This document shows positions 27,307 through 36,502 of a stretch of 64,000 nucleotides of DNA, piece after piece. Numbering within the stretch: the first letter of the stretch is position 1; every line of letters begins with the position of its first letter. The notes below the pieces were generated by a model, which was given only the letters and a program-made list of their open reading frames with translations, did not search any database and was not told the origin of the DNA. Origin of the DNA: Pirellulales bacterium (lineage in GTDB: Bacteria; Planctomycetota; Planctomycetia; Pirellulales; JAEUIK01); NCBI GenBank assembly GCA_019694435.1, contig JAIBBZ010000021.1:39110-103109 (forward strand), read 5' to 3'. Made by a program: the position numbers and the translations under genes.

Positions 27307-27335
27307 TTGACGCATGTTCGGCTTGCGCCTAGGGT
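27307..27335 (+). promoter_or_regulatory. Candidate promoter of the RND efflux operon
   Basis: TTGACG (27307-27312) and TAGGGT (27330-27335) have a 17-base spacer. Just downstream TTAGC and GCTAA form a small palindrome (27343-27354) near the start of transcription, where a repressor could bind. The -10 is weak. Confidence 0.45.
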
Positions 27336-27406
27336 GAATTGGTTAGCTGGCTAATGGATTGCGGCTGGTCCCGGTTGTTCTGTCCTGCCGTGAGCTTGCT
27401 GTCTTT

Positions 27407-28717
27407 ATGGGAATGATCCGTTCGAATCTGAGCGCCGTCGTCGTCGTGCTCGTGGCGGGGGCTGGCGTATTGCTGACGGCCGGGGTGGGCCAATATGGCG
27501 AGGCGATCTTCGGCAAGGCCAAGGAACAGCCCAAGGCCGAGGCGCGGGCCGTCCCCCGCGCGCCCGTCGTCGTGATGGATGCGGCCTTGGAGAAGATCGA
27601 GCTGATCGACGCCTATCACGGCATGGTTCGGCCGTTCGAACGGTTTGTGCTCGCGTTCGAAGTCGCCGGACGGCTCGAAGCGCTCGGCGAGAATGCCGAC
27701 GGCAAACCTCTCGACGAGGGGGACGCGGTGCAGGTGGGCCAGATGCTGGCCCAGCTCGACCGGCGAATCTTCAACGCTCGCCTCAAAGAGGCCAAGACCC
27801 GGTTGGAACAGGCGCAGTACGACATTCGCCGTGCCGAGAACATCCGTAAAGCGAACCCAGAGGTTATCAGCGACACGGAGTACCAGGACTGGGTCACCAA
27901 GCTGCAATTGGCCGAAGCCCAGTTTGACATGACGGAAAAAAATGTGCTCGACGCGACGCTCTTGGCGCCGGCGACGGGCGTGCTGTCCAAGCGGATGATC
28001 AATCCCGGTGAACTGGTCAACATGCACCAGACGGTTTTCGAGATCATCCAGGTCGATCGCGTGTTGTTGGTACTGGGGGTCCCGGAGTCGCGCATCGCGC
28101 CGGTACGCGTGGGCCAGAAGGTGCACGTGTCGATCTTAGCGCGGGATCGATTCGGCGAGGATTGGCCGGAGATGCAGGGCCAGGTATACCGCGTGGCCGA
28201 AGCAGCCGATGATCGTTCCGGCTTGTTCGAAGTCGAGGTCCTGCTCGACAACCCGCAAGGCCGGATCCGCCCGGGTCACGTCGCCGAAGGGCGGATCGTC
28301 ATAGACGAGGTCGAAGGCTATCGCCTGCCGGTCGACGCGGCCGTGGTGCGCGATGGCCAGACGATCATTTTCAGCGTGGACGATGCCGGCCATGCGCAAG
28401 CGTATGAAATCGGCGCGGCCCGTGAGCAGGACGGCAGCCTGATCGTGCGCGAACTGCCCGAGGCACACCGGCACGTGGTTGTCCGGGGCCAGCATCGGCT
28501 CGTCGCGGGGCGCGAAGTCGAACAGATGCGCGGCGACGACCTGCTCGCCGAAGAAGGCGCCGCGGCAATGGCGGCGCCTGCGCCAGTACCGAATTCCGAG
28601 GCGGCGCCCGCGGCTGCCGGCGAGGCTGCCCCGGCGCCCGCGGCCCACGGCGCCGCCGAGAGCCAGGCGCCTGCCCCGCCCTCCGCTACCTTGCCCGAAC
28701 AGTCCGTTCAGCGCTAG
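27407..28717 (+). CDS. RND efflux periplasmic adaptor (membrane fusion protein)
   Basis: The 436-residue protein has one N-terminal membrane anchor (SAVVVVLVAGAGVLLTA), a barrel-sandwich hybrid (VRPFERFVLAFEVAGRLEAL), an alpha-hairpin (residues 110-160) and beta-barrel domains. The C-terminal 60 residues are Ala/Pro-rich. It would link the inner-membrane pump encoded 12 bases downstream to an outer-membrane channel; no TolC gene is in the window. I chose the ATG at 27407; ATG 27413 is also possible and neither has a strong ribosome site. Confidence 0.93.
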   Translation: MGMIRSNLSAVVVVLVAGAGVLLTAGVGQYGEAIFGKAKEQPKAEARAVPRAPVVVMDAALEKIELIDAYHGMVRPFERFVLAFEVAGRLEALGENADGKPLDEGDAVQVGQMLAQLDRRIFNARLKEAKTRLEQAQYDIRRAENIRKANPEVISDTEYQDWVTKLQLAEAQFDMTEKNVLDATLLAPATGVLSKRMINPGELVNMHQTVFEIIQVDRVLLVLGVPESRIAPVRVGQKVHVSILARDRFGEDWPEMQGQVYRVAEAADDRSGLFEVEVLLDNPQGRIRPGHVAEGRIVIDEVEGYRLPVDAAVVRDGQTIIFSVDDAGHAQAYEIGAAREQDGSLIVRELPEAHRHVVVRGQHRLVAGREVEQMRGDDLLAEEGAAAMAAPAPVPNSEAAPAAAGEAAPAPAAHGAAESQAPAPPSATLPEQSVQR

Positions 28718-28729
28718 CGTGTTTGCGTC

Positions 28730-31700
28730 ATGAAACTGAGCGATGCCGCGGTCGATCGCCCGAAAGTCGTGATCGTGTTGACGATCATGACCCTGCTGCT
28801 GGCCGTCATGAGCGCGTATTTGATCCCGGTTCAGCGCACGCCGGCGATCCATACGGCGATTGTGATGATCAGCATCCCCTACCCCGGCGCCGAGCCGACC
28901 GAGGTGGAGGATGAGATCACGGCCAAGATCGAGGAGGCGCTCGAGCGGCTCGACAAGGTCGACTTCATCAGCTCGACCAGCCTTCGCGGTTCGTCCGTCG
29001 TGCAGATCGTGTTTCTCGACGGCGTCGACGGCAAACGGGCCCGGGACGACGTCGAACATCTCGTCAACGAGGTGCGCCGGCAGTTGCCGATGGGGCGCGA
29101 GGTCCAGCCGATCGTCACCGACCTGGACTTCGAAAGCTTCCCCCTGATGCTCGTCACGCTCACCGGGCCCCAGGGCTACGACGAGCGCGCGCTGAAGCAG
29201 ACGGCCGAAGACGTGCAGGACATGCTCGAGGGTATTCCCGGCGTGGCCAACACGCAGTTGTTCGGGGGCCGCGAGCGGGAGATTCACGTCGACGTCGATC
29301 CGCAATTGCTGTCCCAATACGGGCTGTCGATCGGCGACGTGCGGCGCACGCTCGAAGGGTTTCATGCCCGGATGCCTGGCGGCGTGCTCGATTCGGAATC
29401 GCTCGACTTGCACGTGCGGAGCGAGACGAAGTTTCGCGACGTGCACGACATCCGCGAAGCGGTGATCAAGCAGGTCGACGGCCGGCTGATCACGGTGTCG
29501 GACGTGGCCGCGGTCGATGATACCTATCGGCGGCTGATGAGCTTCTCGCAGCTCGACGGTAATACGAGCGCGACGATCATCGTCAACAAGGAGTCGGGCA
29601 TCAACACCCTGGCCACGGCCAAGGTGGTCAAGCAGCGGATCGAGCAGATCGCCGGCACGCTGCCGCACATCAAGATCTCGACGTCGCGCGACATCTCCGA
29701 GGATATCTCGGTGATGTTCGAGACACTGGGGTCCGACGCGGTGTTTGGCGCCTGGGTTGTGTTCTTGATCATGGCCCTGTCGATGGGCGTGCGCCTGGCG
29801 CTGATCGTCGTGCTGGCGATTCCCTTCGCGGGGGCCGTGTCGCTCGTGTTCCTGTACATGGCCGGCTACGCCGTGTCGAACATGGTGATCTTTAGCTACA
29901 TCGTCGCCGGCGGGATGGTGATCGATGGGGCGATCATCGTCTCCGATGCCATCTATCGCTATCTCGAACAAGGCTACGACTCGAAGACCGCGGCCAAGCT
30001 GGGCACGCACGAGGTGGCGATGCCGGTCTTCGCCGCCGACCTGGTCACCGTGGCCGCCTTTGCCCCCATGATGCTCGTGCCGGGCATCATGGGCGATTTC
30101 ATGGGCGTGTTGCCGGTCGTAGTTTGCCTGTCGCTGGCCGGGTCGCTAATCGTCGATCACTTCCTGGTGCCGGTCGTGGCATCCATTTGGTTCCGCAACT
30201 ACAAGGCGAAGACACCGCAGCAGGAGCAGGCAGGCGGCAAGACTGGTTACGCCGTCGGTGGTCTCTGGGCGCCGTTCTATCGCGGCTACGAGGCCATGTT
30301 GCGCTGGTCGCTGCGCAATCGCTGGGCGGTCGTCACGTGCTGCGGCATGTCGATCGCCTGGGCCGGAATGATGCTCTACTTCGGACTGATCGGCTACACA
30401 TTCTTTCCTGGCAGCGACCGCGGCCAGTTTGAGATCAGCTTCGAGATGCCGCTCGGCGCCAGCATCGAAGAGACCGCCGCGGCGGCCAAGTCGATCTACG
30501 GACCGCTGGAAGATCTGCGCCAGCGCGGTGAGTTGCGCAACTATGTGACGGCCGTTGGCTCCTCGCAGGCGCTGGCGGCGCGGCTCGACACCGATCCCAC
30601 GATGGGGCCCGAGTTCGGCAAGGTGATGGTCGAGCTGGTACCGCCAGCGGAGCGCTCGCGCAAAGAAGACGAGATCGTCAATTGGCTGCGCGACACCATT
30701 GTGCCGCCGCCGGGGATGACGTTCAAAATCGAGCAAGTCGAAGAAGGCCCGCCGGGCGGATACGACGTCGCGCTGCGGCTTTCCGGCAAAAACCTCGATC
30801 AACTCGGCACATTGGGCCGGGCACTTTACAAGCGGCTGGCGCAGATCGAAGGCACCGTCGACGCACGCTGCGACTATCGTGCCGAGAACCCCACGTTGGT
30901 CATCGAGCCGCGCCCCAGCGTCGTCGGCATGTTCGACATGACCGAGGCCGACGTCGCCCGGTCGATTCAGACAGTCGTGTTGGGAGATACGACGATCGAA
31001 CTCCGGCTGGACGACGAGGACGTCACCTTGCGATTGCAGGCGCTGCCCAAGTACCAGCGTTTTGGCCGCGACGTGGCCGACTTGATGCTCGTCAGCCCCA
31101 CGGGGAAACGCGCCACCGTCGGCGAACTGGCCGACTTGCGGATCGAGAACGGGCTCTATAGCGTCAACCGCCGCGATTTGGACCGGGCCGTGACGGTCAT
31201 GGCCAACGTCCGCGACGACCTGGGGGTGATTCCCGATCACGTCTTCAAGCAGTTGCGCGAACAGGTGCTGCCAGAATTCGGCCTGCAGTTGGCCGCGGGC
31301 AGCCGGGTCAGTTTTATCGGGCAGCCGAACACGCCGGCCGAGGGCATTCGTGCGTCCTTCACCGGCGAAAACGAGGAACGCGACAAGGGTGCATTCTGGC
31401 TGTTCAACTCGATGATCCTGGGCGTCGTCCTGATCTTCGGGATCCTCGTGATCCAGTTCTACAGCTTCCGGCAATCGATCGTGGTGATGTCGACCGTGCC
31501 GTTGAGCTTCGTGGGCGTGGTCGTGGGGATGCTGGTATGCCAGTTCGACTTCAGCCTGGCGGCCTTCATCGGCCTGGTCAGTCTGACGGGAGTCGTGGTG
31601 AACGACGCGATTGTGTTGGTCGATTTTGTCAACGAGGCGATCAAGCGCGGCCTGCCCCTCGACGAGGCCGTCGTCGAAGGCGGCATGAAACGGTGCCGCG

Positions 31701-31999
31701 CCGTGATCTTGACGATGTTGACTTCGAACGGCGGTATGCTGCCGACGTTTTTCAATTTCTCCGGCGGCTCGGAATTCTGGCAGCCGCTGTGCGGTTCGAT
31801 CATCTTTGGGCTGCTGGTGTCGGCCTTCCTGACGCTGATCGTCATCCCGGTTGGCTACAGCCTGGCGTATGACCCGTTCGGCACGCGCCGCCGTCGCGAG
31901 GCGGGGCTCGTCCCGGCTGGCCTGACGCCGGGCCTGCCATCGCCCGCGCCCGATCTCTTGCCGGCGGGCGCTTATCGCACGGCCCCGCAAGCGACTTGA
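28730..31999 (+). CDS. RND-family efflux pump permease
   Basis: This 1089-residue inner-membrane transporter has the two-fold RND layout: an N-terminal helix (VVIVLTIMTLLLAVMSAYLI), two large periplasmic loops and twelve helices. It moves substrates out using the proton gradient. In helix 4 the Asp-Asp pair of AcrB is Asp-Gly (GGMVIDGAIIVSD). In helix 10 the usual Lys is Asn (VVVNDAIVLVDFVN). It belongs to a less studied RND branch rather than to the AcrB group. It is co-transcribed with the adaptor gene; the substrate is unknown. Confidence 0.95.
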   Translation: MKLSDAAVDRPKVVIVLTIMTLLLAVMSAYLIPVQRTPAIHTAIVMISIPYPGAEPTEVEDEITAKIEEALERLDKVDFISSTSLRGSSVVQIVFLDGVDGKRARDDVEHLVNEVRRQLPMGREVQPIVTDLDFESFPLMLVTLTGPQGYDERALKQTAEDVQDMLEGIPGVANTQLFGGREREIHVDVDPQLLSQYGLSIGDVRRTLEGFHARMPGGVLDSESLDLHVRSETKFRDVHDIREAVIKQVDGRLITVSDVAAVDDTYRRLMSFSQLDGNTSATIIVNKESGINTLATAKVVKQRIEQIAGTLPHIKISTSRDISEDISVMFETLGSDAVFGAWVVFLIMALSMGVRLALIVVLAIPFAGAVSLVFLYMAGYAVSNMVIFSYIVAGGMVIDGAIIVSDAIYRYLEQGYDSKTAAKLGTHEVAMPVFAADLVTVAAFAPMMLVPGIMGDFMGVLPVVVCLSLAGSLIVDHFLVPVVASIWFRNYKAKTPQQEQAGGKTGYAVGGLWAPFYRGYEAMLRWSLRNRWAVVTCCGMSIAWAGMMLYFGLIGYTFFPGSDRGQFEISFEMPLGASIEETAAAAKSIYGPLEDLRQRGELRNYVTAVGSSQALAARLDTDPTMGPEFGKVMVELVPPAERSRKEDEIVNWLRDTIVPPPGMTFKIEQVEEGPPGGYDVALRLSGKNLDQLGTLGRALYKRLAQIEGTVDARCDYRAENPTLVIEPRPSVVGMFDMTEADVARSIQTVVLGDTTIELRLDDEDVTLRLQALPKYQRFGRDVADLMLVSPTGKRATVGELADLRIENGLYSVNRRDLDRAVTVMANVRDDLGVIPDHVFKQLREQVLPEFGLQLAAGSRVSFIGQPNTPAEGIRASFTGENEERDKGAFWLFNSMILGVVLIFGILVIQFYSFRQSIVVMSTVPLSFVGVVVGMLVCQFDFSLAAFIGLVSLTGVVVNDAIVLVDFVNEAIKRGLPLDEAVVEGGMKRCRAVILTMLTSNGGMLPTFFNFSGGSEFWQPLCGSIIFGLLVSAFLTLIVIPVGYSLAYDPFGTRRRREAGLVPAGLTPGLPSPAPDLLPAGAYRTAPQAT

Positions 32000-32038
32000 C
32001 CCGGTACGCGACCCGGCCGCACGCCGCAACGCGGGCGA

Positions 32039-32443
32039 CTACATCAGCGAATCGAGGGCTTGTTCGTCCCAGCGGTGATCGTAGGTCGACCAGCGTCCGG
32101 GAGTCTTGCCGTAATGCTGGCGGCTGTATCCTCGGTGCAGATGGAAGTCGAACACGGCGTGCGTGAAGTCGTTAATCATGAGCGCAGCCTTGTTGCCGTC
32201 CAGCGACCAGACGAGCTTGAGCCGCACATCGCGCTCAGCGGCCGGCACGCTCCGAGCTTCGTAGATCTGCACCGCGTCGAGCATCTTGCGCTCGCCGCTG
32301 GCGCGATGTTCGACTGCGTAGAAATATCCTGCCTGCCCATCGTCCTCAAAAACGACGCCGCGGGGCGGCGTTTTCCATGGGCCCTGGACCGTCGTTTTCT
32401 TGCCGATCGTCAGGGCCGTTTCCAAGGCGACATGCACGGGCAT
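32039..32443 (-). CDS. Small protein, probable DUF2251 family
   Basis: The 134-residue protein contains GVVFEDDGQAGYFYAVE and ILDALHIYN-like text (KMLDAVQIYEA), which resemble DUF2251. The C terminus ends FDFHLHRGYSRQHYGKTP. The function is unknown. ATG 32443 follows a GGAGGAG ribosome site at ideal spacing; a GTG at 32461 would put that site inside the gene. It is convergent to the RND pump and lies downstream of the SRPBCC gene on the same strand. Confidence 0.65.
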   Translation of the reverse strand: MPVHVALETALTIGKKTTVQGPWKTPPRGVVFEDDGQAGYFYAVEHRASGERKMLDAVQIYEARSVPAAERDVRLKLVWSLDGNKAALMINDFTHAVFDFHLHRGYSRQHYGKTPGRWSTYDHRWDEQALDSLM

Positions 32444-32635
32444 AGGCGCAGACTCCTCCACAGAAAAGAAGGTCCGCCGTGCCGCACGACGAGCGAAGAT
32501 TGCCTCGTGTGCTCGCGGACTGCGCCTCGGCCTGTTCCCCCGCTTGGCTCTGCGCGATGGGCAGCGCCATGGCCCCTAATATAACCAAAACCTACGGTCC
32601 GCCGGCAATCTCTGTACGTGCCGCCGGCCTGCGGC

Positions 32636-33115
32636 TCAGCCCGGCTCCGCCCTGCAAAGCACGGCCAGGCGTTGTGCAGCCTGGTCGAGAAACGCGGCCG
32701 ACGCATCGCTGCGGCTGCCTAGCGCTTGGGCCCAGGCTTCATCGGCCGGGACCTGGTACGACTCGATGGCAAGCGCACAGCCACCACCGGGCAGCGGCTC
32801 GAGCGAGAGCGTCAACCGGGTTTGCGCCGCATAGTGCGGCGCGGGCTGGCCATCGAGCCACTCGGCCACGAACTCCCAGGCGAGCCGATGAGGCGGCTCC
32901 CACACGACGACCCGTTCGTGACGCGTGAACCGCTGCGAACCCCAGGGCCCCTCGACCTGCTGCAACCGGCCAAGGCCTTCGCCCGCGAGCACGAAGGCGC
33001 GCTCGACGCAGGGGAACCAATCGGGCAGCCGCTGCGGCTCGGCGACGATAGCCCAGACGGCGCTCGGCGGCGCGGCCACGGTCGTCCGGCGCACGATGTG
33101 AATCGGGTCGGGCAT
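32636..33115 (-). CDS. SRPBCC-family (START/polyketide cyclase-like) protein
   Basis: The 159-residue protein has the SRPBCC helix-grip fold: TTVAAPPSAVWAIVAEPQRL at the start, WGSQRFTRHERVVVWEPP in the middle and a long C-terminal helix. Such proteins bind small hydrophobic ligands in a deep cavity. No catalytic residue can be assigned. It is followed by the DUF2251 gene after 192 bases and preceded by another small gene, all on the minus strand. Confidence 0.85.
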   Translation of the reverse strand: MPDPIHIVRRTTVAAPPSAVWAIVAEPQRLPDWFPCVERAFVLAGEGLGRLQQVEGPWGSQRFTRHERVVVWEPPHRLAWEFVAEWLDGQPAPHYAAQTRLTLSLEPLPGGGCALAIESYQVPADEAWAQALGSRSDASAAFLDQAAQRLAVLCRAEPG

Positions 33116-33150
33116 GCGCAGCTCTGTCTATGCGGACAATCTGTCGCGGG

Positions 33151-33633
33151 CTAACTCGTGGCCACCGCGGCAAAGTCGTCGACCAATCGCAGCCAGACCT
33201 CGCGCGTCACATGGGCCGCTACGCGCTGCCGGGGATTGCCCACCGCCTTGGCATAGCGAGCCAATTCGAACTTGCCGGTGCGCGTGACGAGCAGCTCGTA
33301 ATAGCGCGTACCGTCGTCGTCTTTTTGCGGTGGATTCGAGCGAAGTTGCACGGTGCAGCCCTGGGCGTCGATTTCCACGGGACTGATCCGCTCGAGCAGA
33401 TAGGTGAGCCGTGCGGAGAGATCCTGGCCAAGTTGTTTGAGCCGATCGAGCCCGACGCCCGCGACCCGATCGGCGGTCAGCTCGAAACGGTCGAAGGCAC
33501 ATCCCAAGGCGTCGAGCCCTGACAACTCGCACTCGAGTTGCAGGTCGTCGTGTCGTGCGGTCAGCAGATGCAGTTGATTCTGAAAGGATGGGACAGCATC
33601 GAGTGCCGTGCGGGCCGCCTGCTTCAGACTCAT
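33151..33633 (-). CDS. Conserved hypothetical protein (160 aa)
   Basis: I do not recognise this gene. The protein is soluble and of mixed alpha/beta composition. It has a helical start (SLKQAARTALDAV), a central beta-rich part with KDDDGTRYYELLVTRTG, and a C-terminal amphipathic helix. It lies 35 bases before the SRPBCC gene and 141 bases after the spoVR-like gene on the same strand, so it may belong to the same stress cluster. No cysteine cluster, signal peptide or membrane segment is visible. Confidence 0.7.
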   Translation of the reverse strand: MSLKQAARTALDAVPSFQNQLHLLTARHDDLQLECELSGLDALGCAFDRFELTADRVAGVGLDRLKQLGQDLSARLTYLLERISPVEIDAQGCTVQLRSNPPQKDDDGTRYYELLVTRTGKFELARYAKAVGNPRQRVAAHVTREVWLRLVDDFAAVATS

Positions 33634-33774
33634 GGCAATTCCACCTCGCGCGCCGGCGGGGCGCGCCTCGGAAAAATCGGGAGTTCTCTGTTCACTTCGG
33701 GTTGCAGAACCGTGATGTGGAGCTAGTCGTTTCTTCGACCGGCCTGGCCGCGATATTTGACCCCAACTACCGGA

Positions 33775-35298
33775 TCAGCCGGATTGCTTCTGCTTTTCCA
33801 TACTATGCTCGTGGCCGTCGTAGGACAGGACCGCCTTTCCCCCGTCGAGCACGCTCTCGATATGCACGGGTCGCGACCACAGGCGGTGTAAGTTGACGAG
33901 CGTGTCGTGGGCGTAGTTGAGCTGTAGCTCGACGCCGCTGAAGACGTGTTCGAGGAACAGCTCGCCCCGGTTCTTATAATTACCATCGCGCACCTGGATG
34001 ATCGGCCGGCCCATATTGGTCAGGCTGAACAGCAAGCGTTGCTTGATCTTGGGAAATTCGCGGCTTTCGATCTCGTAAGCCTCGGCTTCGCGGTTGTAGC
34101 CAAACGAAAAGAGTCGGTGCTGCCGACAGAAATCGAGCGTGAGGAACTCGTCGATGAACGTCAGGTCGTTGTGAATCCGGCGGACCTCGAAGATCTTGCG
34201 GCGCCCCTGTCCTGCGCCGGTGTCCCAATCACGCTTGCGCGCGACGTCGTCGCACTCTTCGAACTCGCGGCCGTGGCGCCCGCGATTCCAGCGATCTTCG
34301 ATGTCGCGGAATAGCTCGAGTCCGAGCTTGTACGGATTCAGGCGTGTGGGTGAAGTCGCCATCGTGCCGGAATGGTGATCGGCATAATCGACGATGTCGG
34401 CCGCCGTCAGGGCGTGCTGCGTCATGATGGTCGAGTGCCAATAGCTGGCCCAACCCTCGTTCATGATCTTGGTCTGGCCCTGCGGGGCGAAATAGTACGC
34501 CTCGTCCCGAATGATCGACAGCACGTCGAGCTGCCAGGCCCGTAGCGGCGCGTGCTCGAGCAGAAACAGCATCACGTCGCGGGCCGGTTCGCGGGGATGC
34601 TGCTGCGATTGCTGTTGCTGCAGGCGTAGCCGCTCGGCCTCGGCCGCGAGCACCTGCGGTGGATTGACGAACGGCTCGAGATACGACTTCGACTCGAACC
34701 GCCCTGGACGGACCGGCTGCTCGTCTTCGCTCGCCGGGACCTCTCGAACCGGGTCACGGCGGCGAATTGCAGTCGAGTGAATATCGATCAGGTCTTCGAT
34801 GCTCAAGCAAGCGTCGATGAAGGCTTCGACTTCGTCCACGCCGTAGCGATCCATGTACCGCCGGATGCGGTTGCCGTGATTGGCCATCCCGTCCATCATC
34901 TTGCGATCGGTGTGGGCGAAATAGGCGTTGTTCTTGAAGAAATCGCAGTGCCCGTAGACGTGGGCCATGACGAGCTTCTGGTCGGACAGCGCGTTGGACC
35001 GCATCAGGTAGGCGTAGCAGGGGTCGTTGTTGATGACCAGCTCGTAGATCTTTTGCAGGCCGTAAACGTAGCCCTTGCTCAGTTGCTCGTACTCCATACC
35101 GAAGCGCCAGTGCGGATAACGCACCGGAAAGCCACCGTAGGCCGCGATCTCGTTGAGCTGGTCGTAATCGACCACCTCGAAAATCGTCTGGTAGAAGTCG
35201 AGCCCGTGGCGCCGCGCGTACTCCTCGATCTCGACCTGGAGTCGGGCGAGTTCGGCGGGCAGGGGTTTGTGTTGGGTGCGCAAGACCATGATTGCCAC
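33775..35298 (-). CDS. SpoVR family protein (YcgB-like)
   Basis: The 507-residue cytoplasmic protein matches the SpoVR/YcgB family throughout (YPHWRFGMEYEQLSKGY, ACYAYLMRSNA-like NDPCYAYLMRSNAL, MNEGWASYWHSTIM). The His/Glu-rich blocks (HVYGHCDFFKNNAYFAHT) suggest metal binding. It sits in the conserved prkA-yeaH-spoVR cluster, which in enterobacteria responds to nutrient and stress signals. The start may be GTG 35298 or ATG 35289; neither has an obvious ribosome site. It follows the YeaH-like gene by 37 bases. Confidence 0.95.
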   Translation of the reverse strand: MAIMVLRTQHKPLPAELARLQVEIEEYARRHGLDFYQTIFEVVDYDQLNEIAAYGGFPVRYPHWRFGMEYEQLSKGYVYGLQKIYELVINNDPCYAYLMRSNALSDQKLVMAHVYGHCDFFKNNAYFAHTDRKMMDGMANHGNRIRRYMDRYGVDEVEAFIDACLSIEDLIDIHSTAIRRRDPVREVPASEDEQPVRPGRFESKSYLEPFVNPPQVLAAEAERLRLQQQQSQQHPREPARDVMLFLLEHAPLRAWQLDVLSIIRDEAYYFAPQGQTKIMNEGWASYWHSTIMTQHALTAADIVDYADHHSGTMATSPTRLNPYKLGLELFRDIEDRWNRGRHGREFEECDDVARKRDWDTGAGQGRRKIFEVRRIHNDLTFIDEFLTLDFCRQHRLFSFGYNREAEAYEIESREFPKIKQRLLFSLTNMGRPIIQVRDGNYKNRGELFLEHVFSGVELQLNYAHDTLVNLHRLWSRPVHIESVLDGGKAVLSYDGHEHSMEKQKQSG

Positions 35299-35335
35299 GA
35301 AAGCCGTCCGCGCCGGCCGATCCGGCGGCGGGGGC

Positions 35336-36445
35336 TTACTTCCCCTTCCCCAGGAAGAGCTTGATCGAGTCGAGGATCGCGTCCTTATCCGGAATCTCCG
35401 AAGTCACCAGCTTGTCGGTCTCCGCGCCGAGGTTGTCCGCCAGGGCCCGCAAAAACTCGCCGCTGCCATACGGGCTTTCGACTTGCCCGTAGCAAAACAA
35501 ATTGACGGCCGGCAGCAGCCGCTGGCGCAGCAGCCGGAAGCAGGTCTCGTTGTCTTCTCCCCAGTTGTCGCCGTCCGAGAAATGAAAGCAGTAGACGTTC
35601 CACTCGCTTGTCGGGAATTGCTGTTCGATCAGATCGGCGCACAGCTTGTAGGCCGAGCTGATCCGGGTCCCGCCGCTCTCGCGGGTGTGATAAAAGGTCT
35701 GCTCGTCGACTTCTTTGGCCACCGCGTCGTGGATGATGTAGCGAATCTCTAGGCCGTCGTATTGCTTGCGCAGCCAGGTGTCGATCCAGAACGCCTCGAT
35801 CCGCACGATCTCCTTTTGCTCGTCGGTCATCGAGCCGGAGACGTCCATCATGTAGAAGATGGCCGCGCTGGCCTCGGGCTTCTCGATCGTGCGCCACGAG
35901 CGGTAACGCTTGTCCTCGGGGATCGGCACGATCCGCGGGTCGCCGGCGTCGTAGGTTTTCGAGATGATCTCGCGACGCAGGGCTTCTTTGAACGTGCGCT
36001 TGAAATGGCGCAACGACTCGGGGCCCGCGCGCCGGACCCCCGTGTACTTGGTCTTCTCTTCGACGATCGTTGCCCGCCCACGGGGCTCGATGTTGGGCAA
36101 TTGCAACTCGTCGCCGAGTATCTCGGCCAACTCATCCAGCGAGACCTCGACCTCGAGGATGTGCGCGCCTGGGTCGCTGCCGGCTTGCCCCTGGCCGCTG
36201 TTGGGGTCGCCGCCGGGGCCGAGTTGATCGCCGGTTTCACCTTCCCCCTGCCCCACGCCGCCCGAGCCATTCTTGCCGAAACGAAAATGGGGGATGTCGA
36301 GCTGTGGAATCGGGATGCTGACCAGGTCGCGTCCTTTGCGCCCGATCATCTCGCCGTGGCTGACATACTTGCGCAGATTCTGCCGAATCTTGCCGCGGAC
36401 GATCTGGCGGAAGCGGGACTGGTCCCGCTCGATGCGCATTACCAT
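35336..36445 (-). CDS. yeaH: DUF444 / YeaH-YhbH family protein with VWA-like domain
   Basis: This 369-residue protein belongs to DUF444. Residues about 195-350 form a von Willebrand A-like fold with a MIDAS-type motif, [16 protein letters not shown]. The N-terminal half is charged and includes a Gly-rich low-complexity stretch (about 65-90). It is the partner of the PrkA kinase and SpoVR and lies between their genes. It is cytoplasmic and has no known enzymatic activity. ATG 36445 follows CAGGGAA. Confidence 0.95.
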   Translation of the reverse strand: MVMRIERDQSRFRQIVRGKIRQNLRKYVSHGEMIGRKGRDLVSIPIPQLDIPHFRFGKNGSGGVGQGEGETGDQLGPGGDPNSGQGQAGSDPGAHILEVEVSLDELAEILGDELQLPNIEPRGRATIVEEKTKYTGVRRAGPESLRHFKRTFKEALRREIISKTYDAGDPRIVPIPEDKRYRSWRTIEKPEASAAIFYMMDVSGSMTDEQKEIVRIEAFWIDTWLRKQYDGLEIRYIIHDAVAKEVDEQTFYHTRESGGTRISSAYKLCADLIEQQFPTSEWNVYCFHFSDGDNWGEDNETCFRLLRQRLLPAVNLFCYGQVESPYGSGEFLRALADNLGAETDKLVTSEIPDKDAILDSIKLFLGKGK

Positions 36446-36502
36446 TTCCCTGGATCCCCTGGCGTGCCCCGTGGCACGAACTCGCGATTCCGCCGGCCGA
36501 CG

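Noticed and set aside
28136..32029. Long open frames antisense to the RND adaptor and pump genes
   Set aside because: Composition artefact of the sense genes; rich in His/Arg/Asp with no recognisable fold.
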